The position numbers were made by a program, and so were the translations under genes. A stretch of DNA of 64,000 nt from JAFGGG01 sp964634205 (GTDB taxonomy: Bacteria > Spirochaetota > Spirochaetia > SZUA-6 > RPPD01): assembly GCA_964634205.1 (NCBI GenBank), contig CAZWKE010000014.1:6634-70633 (forward strand), written 5' to 3'. The notes beneath the pieces were generated by a model. It did no database searches and was not told where the DNA came from. It worked only from the letters and a program-made list of their open reading frames with translations. Positions 18,297-27,353 of this stretch are shown piece after piece; within the stretch, counting starts at the first letter, position 1; each line of letters begins with the position of its first letter.

Positions 18297-18326
18297 TTTA
18301 TAGCTCATATTCTGATATTAAGTCAA
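18297..18326 (-). promoter_or_regulatory. Promoter giving a predicted leaderless transcript
   Basis: On the minus strand TTGACT (18326-18321), 18-bp spacer, TATAAA (18302-18297), then 8 bases to the ATG at 18288. Transcription should start one to three bases before the start codon. Confidence 0.6.
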
Positions 18327-18425
18327 ATAAAAAAATTGTTTATCACAAGGCCCGGTCCATGATACATTGACAGAGCCGCAGGAAATACATACAATTTTCA
18401 AGGAAGAGGGGGGGGATGCCGGAGT

Positions 18426-19319
18426 ATGAAAAAAGAAGATCCACATCAGTTGCTGAAAAGTTTTTTTCCGCAAAAGGATTTTTTTATCGGGATCGATTCC
18501 GACGGGTGCGCGTTCGATACCATGGAAATAAAGCATAAAAAATGTTTCGGCCCGCATGCTATTGCCTTCCTGGGGCTGAAAACCATTTCCGTATATGCCG
18601 TGGAAGCCTGGGATTTTATAAACCTCTATTCCAAAACGCGCGGCTGCAACAGGTTCCTGGGTCTGATATACATGGTCGATCTGTTGCGCGAGCATCCGGA
18701 AGTTTCGGTACGGGATGCCTTTTTACCGGATATGACCCCGCTTGCGGAATGGACCAGACAGGAGACCAGACTCAGCAATACAGCGCTTGAAAACTATGCG
18801 CAAAATGCTCCCCACCCGCTGTTGGATACCGCCCTACAATGGTCGGTAGCCGTTAATGAATCCATCAATAAAATCGTCAACAATATCCCGCCGTTTGCGT
18901 TTGTGCGGGATTCATTGGAAAAATTAATTCAAAACGCCGATGCCATGGTTGTTTCTTCGGCCCCGCTGGCGTCCCTGCAAAGGGAGTGGGGTGAAAACGG
19001 AATCGATAAATATATTCGGCTGCTGGCCGGCCAGGAAATGGGGACCAAAACCGAGCAGCTGAGGTTGGCGGCTTTCGGGAAATATGAGCCGCAAAAAATC
19101 CTGATTATCGGTGACGCGCCCGGAGACCTGAAGGCCGCCCGCGGTAATGACGCGCTTTTTTATCCCATTCTTCCCGGACGGGAAGAGGAGTCCTGGGAGC
19201 GCTTTTATAAGGAGGGTATGGACCGGTTTTTTACCGGCATGTATGCCGGAGAATACCAGGACCGGCTGCTGCAGGAGTTCGATGCCTGCTTACCATCCGT
19301 GCCGCCCTGGAAGAGGTAA
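18426..19319 (+). CDS. HAD-family phosphatase-like protein
   Basis: 297 aa. Motif I is FIGIDSDGCAFDTM (DxDG intact, so phosphatase-competent), motif II VVSSAP, motif III the Lys in GTKTEQLRLAA, and motif IV ILIIGDAPGDLKAARGN. The cap between motif I and II is long (about 140 residues) and helical. It ends in TAA immediately followed by the ATG of the LarA-family gene, so the two are certainly co-transcribed, with gnd 50 bp further on. A sugar-acid phosphate is a reasonable but unproven substrate. A purine-rich stretch (AGGAAGAGGGGGGG) ends about 9 bases before the ATG. Confidence 0.8.
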   Translation: MKKEDPHQLLKSFFPQKDFFIGIDSDGCAFDTMEIKHKKCFGPHAIAFLGLKTISVYAVEAWDFINLYSKTRGCNRFLGLIYMVDLLREHPEVSVRDAFLPDMTPLAEWTRQETRLSNTALENYAQNAPHPLLDTALQWSVAVNESINKIVNNIPPFAFVRDSLEKLIQNADAMVVSSAPLASLQREWGENGIDKYIRLLAGQEMGTKTEQLRLAAFGKYEPQKILIIGDAPGDLKAARGNDALFYPILPGREEESWERFYKEGMDRFFTGMYAGEYQDRLLQEFDACLPSVPPWKR

Positions 19320-20588
19320 ATGCTTTTATTTGAAAAAGGTTCCACAAACCTGGAGTTACGCCAAAAGGACCTGGAGCAGGGTTTGCTGCAGGCATTGGCC
19401 GGGCTTGGGAAAAAGAAAAAAGTATTGATACTTCCCCCGGATTTTACCCGTTCACATTCAATGGCCGGTGAGTTGACCCGAACGGCCTATAGGCACTATC
19501 AAAAAGCGGTATCCGCCATAATGCCCGCAACGGGCACACATCCGCCCATGACCCCTGAAGAGCGGTCGATTATGTTCAAGGGCATCCCCGCCGGGCTTTT
19601 TTATCAACATGATTGGCGGAATGCTGTCGTACACCTGGGATATGTGCCTTCGGGGTATGTTGAGGAAGTGACCGGCGGCAGATTTCCGTACGCCTGGCCC
19701 GTCCAGGTAAACCGCATCCTGGCCCACGGCGGGTATGACCTTGTGCTGTCCGTCGGACAGGTTGTTCCCCATGAAGTGACCGGCATGGCCAATTATAATA
19801 AAAATGTTCTCATTGGAATCGGCGGTGCGGAAAGCATCCATGCCAGTCATTTTATGGGCGCGGTATTCGGTATGGAACGGATTATGGGGCGAATGGACAC
19901 ACCGGTACGCAGAGTGTTGAACTACGCGGAAAAGGAATTTTTGAAAACCATACCGCTTGTTTATGTATTAACCGTGATTGAAAACAGAGGGACCTACGGA
20001 TCGGTTGTCAGGGGGCTTTATATCGGTGATGATGATGAGTGTTTTAAAAAGGCGGCCGAGTTGTCCGCCAAAGTGAATATAACCGCTTTGGACAAACCCC
20101 TCTCAACGGTTGTGGTATACCTGGATCCCAAAAAATATAAAAGTGCGTGGCTGTGCAACAAGAGCATCTATCGCACGCGCATGGCTTTGGCGGACGAGGG
20201 CCGCCTTATTGTGTTGGCCCCCGGAATGCATTGTTTTGCCGAGGATCCGGAATTGGACACGCTTATCCGTAAGTACGGTTATAACGGCACCACGAAGATC
20301 TTACGCTACGTGGCGGAAAATCCCGACCTAAAGAATAATCTAGCGGTAGCCGCACATCTGATCCACGGATCAAGTGAAGGGCGATTTGCTATTGTTTACT
20401 GCCCCGGCTCCCTTACGCGTCATGAAGTGACAAGCGTAAATTATTCTTTCGAACGCCTGGAAAGCATGCAGGAGATGTATAATCCCGCCGCGCTGCACTA
20501 TGGAATTAATATTTTACCTTCCGGGGAAGAGGTATATTATATTGATGACCCGGGAATGGGATTATGGATGTGTAAACAAAGTGACTGA
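19320..20588 (+). CDS. larA: LarA-family nickel-pincer racemase/epimerase
   Basis: 422 aa of the lactate racemase (LarA, DUF2088) family, which uses a nickel-pincer nucleotide covalently held by a lysine. The key residues are spaced as in characterised LarA: D41 and R44 in PPDFTR, H74 in TGTHPPM, H151 and K161 in VPHEVTGMANYNKN (10 apart) and H177 (26 after H151), matching D72, R75, H108, H174, K184 and H200 of the Lactobacillus enzyme. The family includes racemases or epimerases of lactate, other 2-hydroxy acids and sugar acids. Between a HAD phosphatase and 6-phosphogluconate dehydrogenase, an aldonate such as gluconate is a better guess than lactate. The cofactor-making larB, larC and larE genes are not in the window. 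Confidence 0.87.
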   Translation: MLLFEKGSTNLELRQKDLEQGLLQALAGLGKKKKVLILPPDFTRSHSMAGELTRTAYRHYQKAVSAIMPATGTHPPMTPEERSIMFKGIPAGLFYQHDWRNAVVHLGYVPSGYVEEVTGGRFPYAWPVQVNRILAHGGYDLVLSVGQVVPHEVTGMANYNKNVLIGIGGAESIHASHFMGAVFGMERIMGRMDTPVRRVLNYAEKEFLKTIPLVYVLTVIENRGTYGSVVRGLYIGDDDECFKKAAELSAKVNITALDKPLSTVVVYLDPKKYKSAWLCNKSIYRTRMALADEGRLIVLAPGMHCFAEDPELDTLIRKYGYNGTTKILRYVAENPDLKNNLAVAAHLIHGSSEGRFAIVYCPGSLTRHEVTSVNYSFERLESMQEMYNPAALHYGINILPSGEEVYYIDDPGMGLWMCKQSD

Positions 20589-20638
20589 TCCCGTGATGAT
20601 GTGTATTATTAATAGAGGGGGATAAGGAGAGTATCGCA

Positions 20639-22093
20639 ATGAAAGACAAAGCGGATATCGGTGTTATGGGCCTGGCGGTTATGGGGGAAAACCTGATTCT
20701 GAATATGGAAAGCAGGGGGTACACTGTAGCGGTCTTCAACCGCACGGTTTCCAAGGTGGATGCCTTTGTTTCGGGCAGGGCCAAGGGGAAAAATGTGATC
20801 GGGACACATGATCTGAATGAGTTTGTGGCCGCAATTGGGGTCCCCCGTAGAATTATGCTGATGATAAAAGCGGGTAAGGCCGTGGACGATTACATTGAGA
20901 AGCTTCTGCCTTTGCTTACGCCCGGCGATATAATCATCGACGGGGGCAATTCGTATTTCGGTGACACTATCCGCCGCGCCGAATATGTTGAAGGAAAGGG
21001 AATGCGCTACATCGGTACCGGTATATCCGGAGGGGAGTTGGGTGCCCTGCACGGCCCGTCAATTATGCCCGGCGGGTCGGCCGCTGCCTGGCCGCAGGTG
21101 AAGGGTATATTTCAGGATATCGCCGCCAGGCTGGAAGACGGAACGCCCTGCTGCGAGTGGATCGGTACGGGCGGGGCCGGGCATTTTGTGAAGATGGTGC
21201 ATAACGGCATTGAATATGGTGATATGCAGCTGATCGCCGAATCGTACCAGATTATGCGTACGCTGCTGGGGATGAGTCCGGATGAGATGGCGGAGGTGTT
21301 CGCGGAGTGGAACACCCGGGAACTGGAGAGTTACCTGATAGAAATAAGCGCACATATTCTGGGCTTTAAAGATACGGACGGGCTCCCGCTGATCGACAAA
21401 ATACTGGACAAGGCGGCTCAGAAGGGAACCGGTAAATGGACGGCCATGGAGGCGCTGGACAGCGGCATTCCGCTGACCCTCATCGCCGAAGCGGTTTTTG
21501 CCCGCTGTCTTTCCGCTCAGAAGGATGAGAGGATGCGCGCCGGGAAACTATTTGCTACTCCGGCAGCTCGTTTTGAGGGGGATAAAAAAGCCTTTTGTGC
21601 GGATCTGGAGCAGGCGCTTTACGCGGCGAAAATCATCTCTTATACCCAGGGATATACCTTGCTGCGGGCGGCCGCGACACAGTATCACTGGAAGCTTGAT
21701 TACGGCAGTATTGCCACAATCTGGAGAAACGGATGTATTATCCGCTCGGTATTCTTAAAAAAGATCAAACAGGCATACAAACGCCAGCCGGATCTTCCGA
21801 ATCTCCTGCTTGATCCCTTTTTCAGGGATAAAATACTTTCCGCGCATACCGCCTGGCGCAGGGTGGTTACCACGGCCCTTTCGGCGGGTGTGGCAGTCCC
21901 TGCCTATACCGCGGCACTGTGTTACTTCGACGGGTATCGCAGTCCGAATCTGCCCGCCAATATGATTCAGGCCCAACGCGATTTTTTTGGGGCACACACC
22001 TACCGCAGGACTGACAGGCCGGAAAGCGAATCATTTCATACGGACTGGACGGGAGAGGGCGGCGGCACCGCCGCCTCGGTTTATTCTGTTTGA
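20639..22093 (+). CDS. gnd: 6-phosphogluconate dehydrogenase, decarboxylating
   Basis: 484 aa, the long type. It oxidises and decarboxylates 6-phosphogluconate to ribulose 5-phosphate with NADP+ in the pentose phosphate pathway. The cofactor fold is GLAVMGENLILNME, substrate loop GTGISGGELGALHGPSIMPGG, and catalytic Lys and Asn in GHFVKMVHNGIEYGDMQ; the C-terminal helical domain is complete. AAGGAGAG lies 10 bases before the ATG. It follows the LarA-family gene by 50 bp on the same strand, which suggests a sugar-acid operon HAD-larA-gnd that ends here, since a new promoter appears before nfnA. Confidence 0.97.
   Translation: MKDKADIGVMGLAVMGENLILNMESRGYTVAVFNRTVSKVDAFVSGRAKGKNVIGTHDLNEFVAAIGVPRRIMLMIKAGKAVDDYIEKLLPLLTPGDIIIDGGNSYFGDTIRRAEYVEGKGMRYIGTGISGGELGALHGPSIMPGGSAAAWPQVKGIFQDIAARLEDGTPCCEWIGTGGAGHFVKMVHNGIEYGDMQLIAESYQIMRTLLGMSPDEMAEVFAEWNTRELESYLIEISAHILGFKDTDGLPLIDKILDKAAQKGTGKWTAMEALDSGIPLTLIAEAVFARCLSAQKDERMRAGKLFATPAARFEGDKKAFCADLEQALYAAKIISYTQGYTLLRAAATQYHWKLDYGSIATIWRNGCIIRSVFLKKIKQAYKRQPDLPNLLLDPFFRDKILSAHTAWRRVVTTALSAGVAVPAYTAALCYFDGYRSPNLPANMIQAQRDFFGAHTYRRTDRPESESFHTDWTGEGGGTAASVYSV
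22058..22075 (+). terminator. GC-rich hairpin inside the 3' end of gnd
   Basis: GGCGGCG / CGCCGCC stem with a 4-base loop lies just before the gnd stop codon and is followed by a moderately T-rich tail (GGTTTATTCTGTTT). It may act as a terminator embedded in the coding end, but the tail is imperfect. Confidence 0.3.
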
Positions 22094-22150
22094 CGGTAAT
22101 GTAAAATTGAATTGTCAAAAATGACAATCGACTCCACGCCGACCCTCTGT

Positions 22151-22179
22151 TTGACTTTTTACAATAAACATGTTATAAC
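22151..22179 (+). promoter_or_regulatory. Promoter of nfnAB
   Basis: TTGACT (22151-22156), 17-bp spacer, TATAAC (22174-22179), 87 bp before the nfnA start. Near-consensus sigma70 elements. Confidence 0.65.
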
Positions 22180-22266
22180 CGTAGAGCATTTTACCCTATT
22201 TCCGGCGGACATATCTCCGTCCCTTTTCCGGTAGACGGTTATAAAGTAAGATATGAGGATAGGATT

Positions 22267-23127
22267 ATGAATACTATCATCGATAAAACCACCCTGGCGG
22301 AAAATGTATGTCGGCTGACGGTCAGAGCGCCGTTAATCTCCGAAGAGAGAAAACCGGGGCAGTTTGTCATCGTGCAGACCGATAATAATTTCGCCGAGAG
22401 AATCCCTTTAACAATTGCAGATGCCGATCCGGAGCTTGGAACCATAACCCTTATTTTTCAGGTTGTGGGGAAAACCACACATAAACTTGCATTATTGGAG
22501 AAAGGGGATGCTATAGAAAATGTCCTCGGCCCCCTTGGTACACCCACCCATATCAAGAATTTCGGTACGGTAATATGCGTGGGCGGCGGTATCGGGATTG
22601 CGCCGCTGCACCCGATCGCCAAGGCCTTAAAACAGGCGGGCAACAGGGTAATTACGATTTTGGGCGCGCGGACCAGAGAACTGTTGATCCTGGAGCAGGA
22701 GATGCGGGCTATTGCGGATGAGTTTATTGTCTGCACGGATGACGGTTCCTACGGCAGAAAAGCCCTGGTAACCGAACCCCTGAAAGAGTTATGTGCGGCA
22801 ACACCGGGGCCGAACAAGGTGGTGGCGATCGGTCCGGCGATTATGATGAAGTTTTGTGCCCAAACCACCCGTCCTTTCGGGGTATTCACCGTTGTGTCTC
22901 TGAACACCATTATGGTGGACGGCACGGGAATGTGCGGCGGCTGCCGGGTCAGTGTCGGCGGGGAGACCAAATTTGTCTGTGTGGACGGGCCTGAGTTTGA
23001 CGGTCATCTGGTGGATTTTGATAATATGATGCTGCGGCTGCAATCGTATAAGGAGTTTGAGCATAAGGTTTTTGAGGAATGCCGTTTGCAGCAGGGTATC
23101 CGGCAGGTGCATGAGGAGGATGAATGA
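22267..23127 (+). CDS. nfnA: NADH-dependent ferredoxin:NADP+ oxidoreductase, alpha subunit
   Basis: 286 aa, PyrK/SudB-like subunit: it binds FAD (ERIPLTIAD), NADH (VCVGGGIGIAPLHPIAKAL) and a 2Fe-2S centre (CGGCRVSVGGETKFVCVDGP). With the beta subunit it forms the cytoplasmic NfnAB complex of anaerobes, which couples reduced ferredoxin plus NADH to reduction of two NADP+, by flavin-based electron bifurcation in either direction. It overlaps the next gene by four bases (ATGA), so stoichiometric expression is expected. Sulfide dehydrogenase or dihydroorotate dehydrogenase electron-transfer subunits are the alternatives, but the paired beta gene fixes the call. Confidence 0.92.
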   Translation: MNTIIDKTTLAENVCRLTVRAPLISEERKPGQFVIVQTDNNFAERIPLTIADADPELGTITLIFQVVGKTTHKLALLEKGDAIENVLGPLGTPTHIKNFGTVICVGGGIGIAPLHPIAKALKQAGNRVITILGARTRELLILEQEMRAIADEFIVCTDDGSYGRKALVTEPLKELCAATPGPNKVVAIGPAIMMKFCAQTTRPFGVFTVVSLNTIMVDGTGMCGGCRVSVGGETKFVCVDGPEFDGHLVDFDNMMLRLQSYKEFEHKVFEECRLQQGIRQVHEEDE

Positions 23128-24608
23128 GTCATAGACCCACCGATGACCGTCAAACTCAGGCCCGGCAGTTATACAAAGAACTTAAAAACAAAGAATTAAG
23201 TAATAAGGAGCGGATGAACATCCCCCTACAGGAGATGCCTGCCCAGGATCCCGGGCAGCGCATCAGGAATATGCGGGAGGTAACCTACGGCTATTCACCG
23301 GAACAGGCCTGGGTTGAGGCGGCACGCTGCCTGCAATGCAAAAAAGCGCCGTGTATCGCCGGGTGTCCCGTGGGAATAAATATCCCCGCGTTTATCAAGG
23401 CCGTCACCGAGGAAGATTATGCCGAGGCGATTGGAATTATCAAACAGGACAGCCTGCTGCCGGCGATTTGCGGAAGGGTGTGCCCCCAGGAAAGTCAGTG
23501 CCAGGCCCCTTGTACTTTAGGCAAGGCACTTAAAGACGTGAACAAGGCCGTTTCCATCGGCAGGCTTGAGCGCTTTGTCGCGGACTGGGAGCGGGAACAG
23601 GCAAAGGTTGTGCTGCCTGATGTGGCCGAATCCACGGGAAAGCGGGTGGCTATTGTGGGCAGCGGTCCGGCGGGCATTACCGTGGCCGCGGATGTCAGGC
23701 GTAAGGGACATGAGGTGGTTATTTTTGAGGCGTTTCACAAGGCGGGAGGGGTCATGGTGTACGGCATTCCGGAGTTCCGCCTGCCCAAGGCCATTGTACA
23801 GGCGGAGATCGACATTCTGACCAGGATGGGAGTAACACTCCGGACTAATTTTTTGGTGGGAAGGACGCGCCGGCTGATCAAACTGCTGCAGGACGACGGC
23901 TTTGACGCGATCTTTATCGGGACCGGTGCGGGACTGCCGAAGTTTATGCATATTGAGGGGGAAAACCTTGTGGGTGTTTTTTCGGCAAACGAGTATCTTA
24001 CCAGGACCAACCTGATGAAAGCATATGACAAAGAACAGGCACATACCCCTATCTTTCACTCAAGGCGGGTTGCGGTCCTGGGCGGCGGAAACGTTGCCAT
24101 GGACGCCGCGCGTATGGCCAAACGAATCGGGGCGGAGGAGGTAAACATCGTCTATCGCCGCACGGAGGTGGAGATGCCGGCACGGGTGGAGGAGGTGGCC
24201 CATGCAAAAGAAGAGGGCATTAATTTCCATCTGTTAAAAAACGCACAGCGAATTTTGGGTGATGCGCGGGGCCGCGTAAAAAGTCTTGAATGCCTGAGGT
24301 ATGAGTTGGGTGAGCCCGACGCCTCGGGGAGACGCAGACCGGTACCCGTTAAGGGGAGTGAAAGTTATCTTGACGTGGATACGGTGATTGTGTCCATCGG
24401 TAATGATTCCAATCCGCTTATCAAACAGACGACCGCCGAACTGGAAACCAACAAATGGGGAAATATCCTTGTGGATGCCGAGTGTAAGACCTCTCTGGAC
24501 CGGGTGTATGCAGGTGGTGATATTGTTTTGGGGGCCGCCACGGTAATACTTGCCATGGGCCAGGGGAGAACCGCTGCGGGGACAATAAACAAACAGCTGG
24601 CCGGGTAA
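23124..24608 (+). CDS. nfnB: NADH-dependent ferredoxin:NADP+ oxidoreductase, beta subunit
   Basis: 494 aa, GltD-like subunit of NfnAB. The N-terminal region has the cysteine clusters (CLQCKKAPCIAGCPVG and CGRVCPQESQC) for 4Fe-4S centres, then the FAD fold (VAIVGSGPAGITVAADV) and the NADPH fold (VAVLGGGNVAMDAARMA), ending with the FAD-closing motif VYAGGDIVLGAATVILAMGQGR. This subunit carries the bifurcating FAD and the NADPH site. Its position after nfnA with a 4-base overlap rules out a second gltD, the paralogue that sits with gltB in this window. NADPH made here could feed glutamate synthase. Confidence 0.93.
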   Translation: MSHRPTDDRQTQARQLYKELKNKELSNKERMNIPLQEMPAQDPGQRIRNMREVTYGYSPEQAWVEAARCLQCKKAPCIAGCPVGINIPAFIKAVTEEDYAEAIGIIKQDSLLPAICGRVCPQESQCQAPCTLGKALKDVNKAVSIGRLERFVADWEREQAKVVLPDVAESTGKRVAIVGSGPAGITVAADVRRKGHEVVIFEAFHKAGGVMVYGIPEFRLPKAIVQAEIDILTRMGVTLRTNFLVGRTRRLIKLLQDDGFDAIFIGTGAGLPKFMHIEGENLVGVFSANEYLTRTNLMKAYDKEQAHTPIFHSRRVAVLGGGNVAMDAARMAKRIGAEEVNIVYRRTEVEMPARVEEVAHAKEEGINFHLLKNAQRILGDARGRVKSLECLRYELGEPDASGRRRPVPVKGSESYLDVDTVIVSIGNDSNPLIKQTTAELETNKWGNILVDAECKTSLDRVYAGGDIVLGAATVILAMGQGRTAAGTINKQLAG

Positions 24609-24690
24609 CCGGTATACTAGTATTTTTTTATTCGTGTTATTGAAAATCGTGACCTGAGGTAATACAATAGATTTTAGCGGAGGAGAGAGC

Positions 24691-25884
24691 GTGGAAAATA
24701 TAAAACAAGGAAGATTAAAAAAGGTAAGGGGCTTTATCACACTGAAAAAGAAGAGTATCAGTGTAAAACTGGAAGAGCTGAAACAGGCCATGTATTTTTC
24801 CAGGAAATTCATTTATAACTGGATGAAAATCAAGACAAACCATCCTTCGGAAATGGACCCGATCTTTGCGCTTTACCTGGTGACCAAGCGCTGTAATTTT
24901 CGCTGTACCTATTGTTATGCGGAATCAAACGACAGGATCTGCTCGGTTTCACCGGAGGACCTTAATTTTGAGCAGAATGTGGCGCTGCTGAAAATCATGC
25001 GTAAAGACGTTTCCAACATCTATTTCTCCGGGGGGGAACCCCTGCTGCGGCAGGATATGACCGATATCCTGAAAACCTGCAGGGAGTTGAACTATCACAC
25101 ACTGTCATTGACCACCAACGGGATTCTGCTTCCCAAAAAACCCGAGGTGGTGGATTACCTTAACTACCTGACGATCAGCCTGGATACTTTGGATGAGAAA
25201 AAAAATGATACACTCAGCGGGGTGCGGGCGGGCACTACCGCCAAAATAATCCAGATCATAAAGGATTTCGCGGCCATGCAAAAGGAAAAGGGTTTTACTT
25301 TGTTGCTGAACGCGGTGATCGGTAAGGATAATATCTCCGATATTTATGATCTGATGGATTTTTGTTTTCGTTATGACATTGGAATTTCCGTGATCGGGCA
25401 GATGGAAAATTTCCATCCGATTCCTTACCTGCGCGATAATCCGGAATATTTCAAGCTGGTGGAACATATCCTTGATTGCAACAGAAGGGGATATCCGGTG
25501 CTGGGTATGCCCCAGTTCAATGAAACAATGCTGAAGTTCCGGGACCATTCCTGTTTCCCCCTCCTCATTCCCACCGTGTATCCCAATGGCGACCTGCTGT
25601 ATCCCTGCGAGGTGTTAAACCGGCAGCGCTACAACCTGCTGGAAACCGGCTCAATTCGTGAGGCCTATAGGCGCGGGCAACAGGATGTGGGCTCGAAAAT
25701 AGAGTGTCCGGGTGAATGTTACCTTCCCGCGTTTATCTCAGCTTCCTGTTTTATGGAGCAGCCAATTTCAGCCATTAAACAGGGAATCAAATTGAAAATG
25801 GGCAACTGCTATAATCAGCAGGTAACGGAAAAAAAGATAAAAATCTCCGATCAGAAGATCAGCCGTTCCAAGCAGGCCGTATAA
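24691..25884 (+). CDS. Radical SAM protein
   Basis: 397 aa. The cluster motif is CNFRCTYC (CxxxCxxC) in LYLVTKRCNFRCTYCYAES near residue 68, followed by the glycine-rich SAM loop FSGGEPLLR. The C-terminal part has more cysteines (YPCEVL, then IECPGECYLPAFISASC), a SPASM-like arrangement for an extra iron-sulfur centre, although the spacing is not canonical. Substrate unknown; relatives act on lipids, peptides or cofactors. A strong GGAGGAG site precedes the GTG start. It is followed within 15 bp by a metallo-hydrolase lipoprotein gene, which may be its partner. Confidence 0.85.
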   Translation: MENIKQGRLKKVRGFITLKKKSISVKLEELKQAMYFSRKFIYNWMKIKTNHPSEMDPIFALYLVTKRCNFRCTYCYAESNDRICSVSPEDLNFEQNVALLKIMRKDVSNIYFSGGEPLLRQDMTDILKTCRELNYHTLSLTTNGILLPKKPEVVDYLNYLTISLDTLDEKKNDTLSGVRAGTTAKIIQIIKDFAAMQKEKGFTLLLNAVIGKDNISDIYDLMDFCFRYDIGISVIGQMENFHPIPYLRDNPEYFKLVEHILDCNRRGYPVLGMPQFNETMLKFRDHSCFPLLIPTVYPNGDLLYPCEVLNRQRYNLLETGSIREAYRRGQQDVGSKIECPGECYLPAFISASCFMEQPISAIKQGIKLKMGNCYNQQVTEKKIKISDQKISRSKQAV

Positions 25885-25899
25885 TTCGAAGGTTTTCGC

Positions 25900-26697
25900 A
25901 TGATATCGGTACGTTATAAAGATGCGGTACGCCTTTCTGTAACCGTTCTCTGCCTTTTTGCTTTTATTCACATCAGCTGTACCCCCCAAACGCCGAAGAG
26001 CGGAAATGTCTCACCGGCGGCGGAGTCTTCGACCGTCCGGGTGACCGCAGCGGATATCGCAGCCAATATCCATTGGTACGGGAACGCGGCGATAAAGATA
26101 ACCGACGGGGAAAAGATTCTTTTTTTTGATCCGTTTAAGCTTTCCTTCAGGCTCGGGGCTGATATTGTGTTTATTTCCCATCCGCATTTTGATCACCTGT
26201 CTGCTCCCGATCTTAAGAAGGTGGCAACCGCCGGGACCGTGTTTGTAACCCCCCGTGACCGTACCTGTATTAATACGATAAAAAAGCTGTTCGGCAGGGA
26301 ACCTATCACGTTGCAGCCCGGTGAACAAAAATATATAAAGGGAATAAAAGTAGAGGCCGTTCCGGCGTATAATATAAAAACACATCAGGGACATCCCAAG
26401 GCCATGGGTTGGCTCGGCTACATTGTGACGCTTGACGGAATCCGGGTTTATCACGCCGGAGACACCGAACGTATCCCTGAGATGAAATCGTTCCACTGTG
26501 ATATCGCCCTGCTGCCCCTGGGGCAGACCTATACCATGAACAGTGTCGCGGAGGCAGCGCAGTGCGCATTGGACGTGGGTGCCGGGATAGCCATTCCCAT
26601 GCATTATGGTTCGTATGAGGGCACAAAGCAGGATGCATTCAGGTTTAAGGAGCTATTGGCGGGCAAACTTGAGGTTATCATCAAGGAAAAGGAGTAA
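25900..26697 (+). CDS. MBL-fold metallo-hydrolase lipoprotein
   Basis: 265 aa. The N-terminal hydrophobic segment ends in HISC at residues 24-27, a relaxed lipobox of the kind seen in spirochaetes, so the protein is probably anchored outside the inner membrane. The metallo-beta-lactamase motif is HPHFDH, with further metal ligands in VYHAGDT and IPMHYGSYEG; this is the UlaG/YtnP-type short architecture. Periplasmic anchoring is unusual for this branch, most of which is cytoplasmic. It lies 15 bp after the radical SAM gene and 11 bp before the next membrane protein, suggesting one operon. The substrate is unknown. Confidence 0.8.
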   Translation: MISVRYKDAVRLSVTVLCLFAFIHISCTPQTPKSGNVSPAAESSTVRVTAADIAANIHWYGNAAIKITDGEKILFFDPFKLSFRLGADIVFISHPHFDHLSAPDLKKVATAGTVFVTPRDRTCINTIKKLFGREPITLQPGEQKYIKGIKVEAVPAYNIKTHQGHPKAMGWLGYIVTLDGIRVYHAGDTERIPEMKSFHCDIALLPLGQTYTMNSVAEAAQCALDVGAGIAIPMHYGSYEGTKQDAFRFKELLAGKLEVIIKEKE

Positions 26698-26708
26698 AGG
26701 GTTATTAT

Positions 26709-27353
26709 ATGATATTTAAAAACAGGCTTGTTATGATTATTACCGGTATCACCGATATATTCCTGGGCGTATGCATTATGGTCCTGCCCCGTATACTGCC
26801 GATTTTAATAACCGGATACCGTGACCAAGTGTTCCTCAGTGAATCCATGCTGGTTTCCCTGGCTTTTCCGTTTTTAATTCTCCTTGTCGGAGTGGGGATC
26901 CTGCTTAAAAAGGATTGGGCGCGGGTAATGGGATTTTTTCTGGCGCTCTTTGCCATGATCAGTGCGGTCAGTGATTTTTTCTTGATAAAACCCAGTCAGG
27001 AAATCATTCATACCACGGCACAGATACACTTTATCTTTTCGGTGATCCTCCCCGCGTTAAGTATTGTATACTTCAGTGCGCACAGCCTGGTACTTTTTTT
27101 TATTACCAAGGCAGAGACCCCATTATGGGGTGGCCCCCGTGAGCAGGAAGATCAAACCAAGCGTATATTGGAGCAGGCGGAATATTATTGTGCCAACTGC
27201 ACTAAAAGCGTTTCGCCGGAGGCCGAGATCTGCCCGGAGTGCGGCGCCGTCCTTAAGGGCCTGCACTGCCCCGGCTGCGGCTATGAAGATGCCGTCAGCA
27301 GGTTTACGGACGGCCGCTGTCCGCGTTGCGGAGCGGAAGTGAAAAGCGATTAA
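26709..27353 (+). CDS. Four-helix membrane protein with C-terminal zinc ribbons
   Basis: 214 aa. Four predicted membrane helices (about 8-32, 46-66, 73-91 and 107-133) are followed by a cytoplasmic tail with three CxxC pairs: CANC, CPEC and CPGC, plus CPRC at the end, enough for two zinc ribbons. No known family is recognised; zinc-ribbon tails of this kind are common on small bacterial membrane proteins and may recruit a partner. Last gene of the apparent radical SAM operon. Its stop overlaps the stop of the converging small zinc protein by two to four bases. Confidence 0.7.
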   Translation: MIFKNRLVMIITGITDIFLGVCIMVLPRILPILITGYRDQVFLSESMLVSLAFPFLILLVGVGILLKKDWARVMGFFLALFAMISAVSDFFLIKPSQEIIHTTAQIHFIFSVILPALSIVYFSAHSLVLFFITKAETPLWGGPREQEDQTKRILEQAEYYCANCTKSVSPEAEICPECGAVLKGLHCPGCGYEDAVSRFTDGRCPRCGAEVKSD

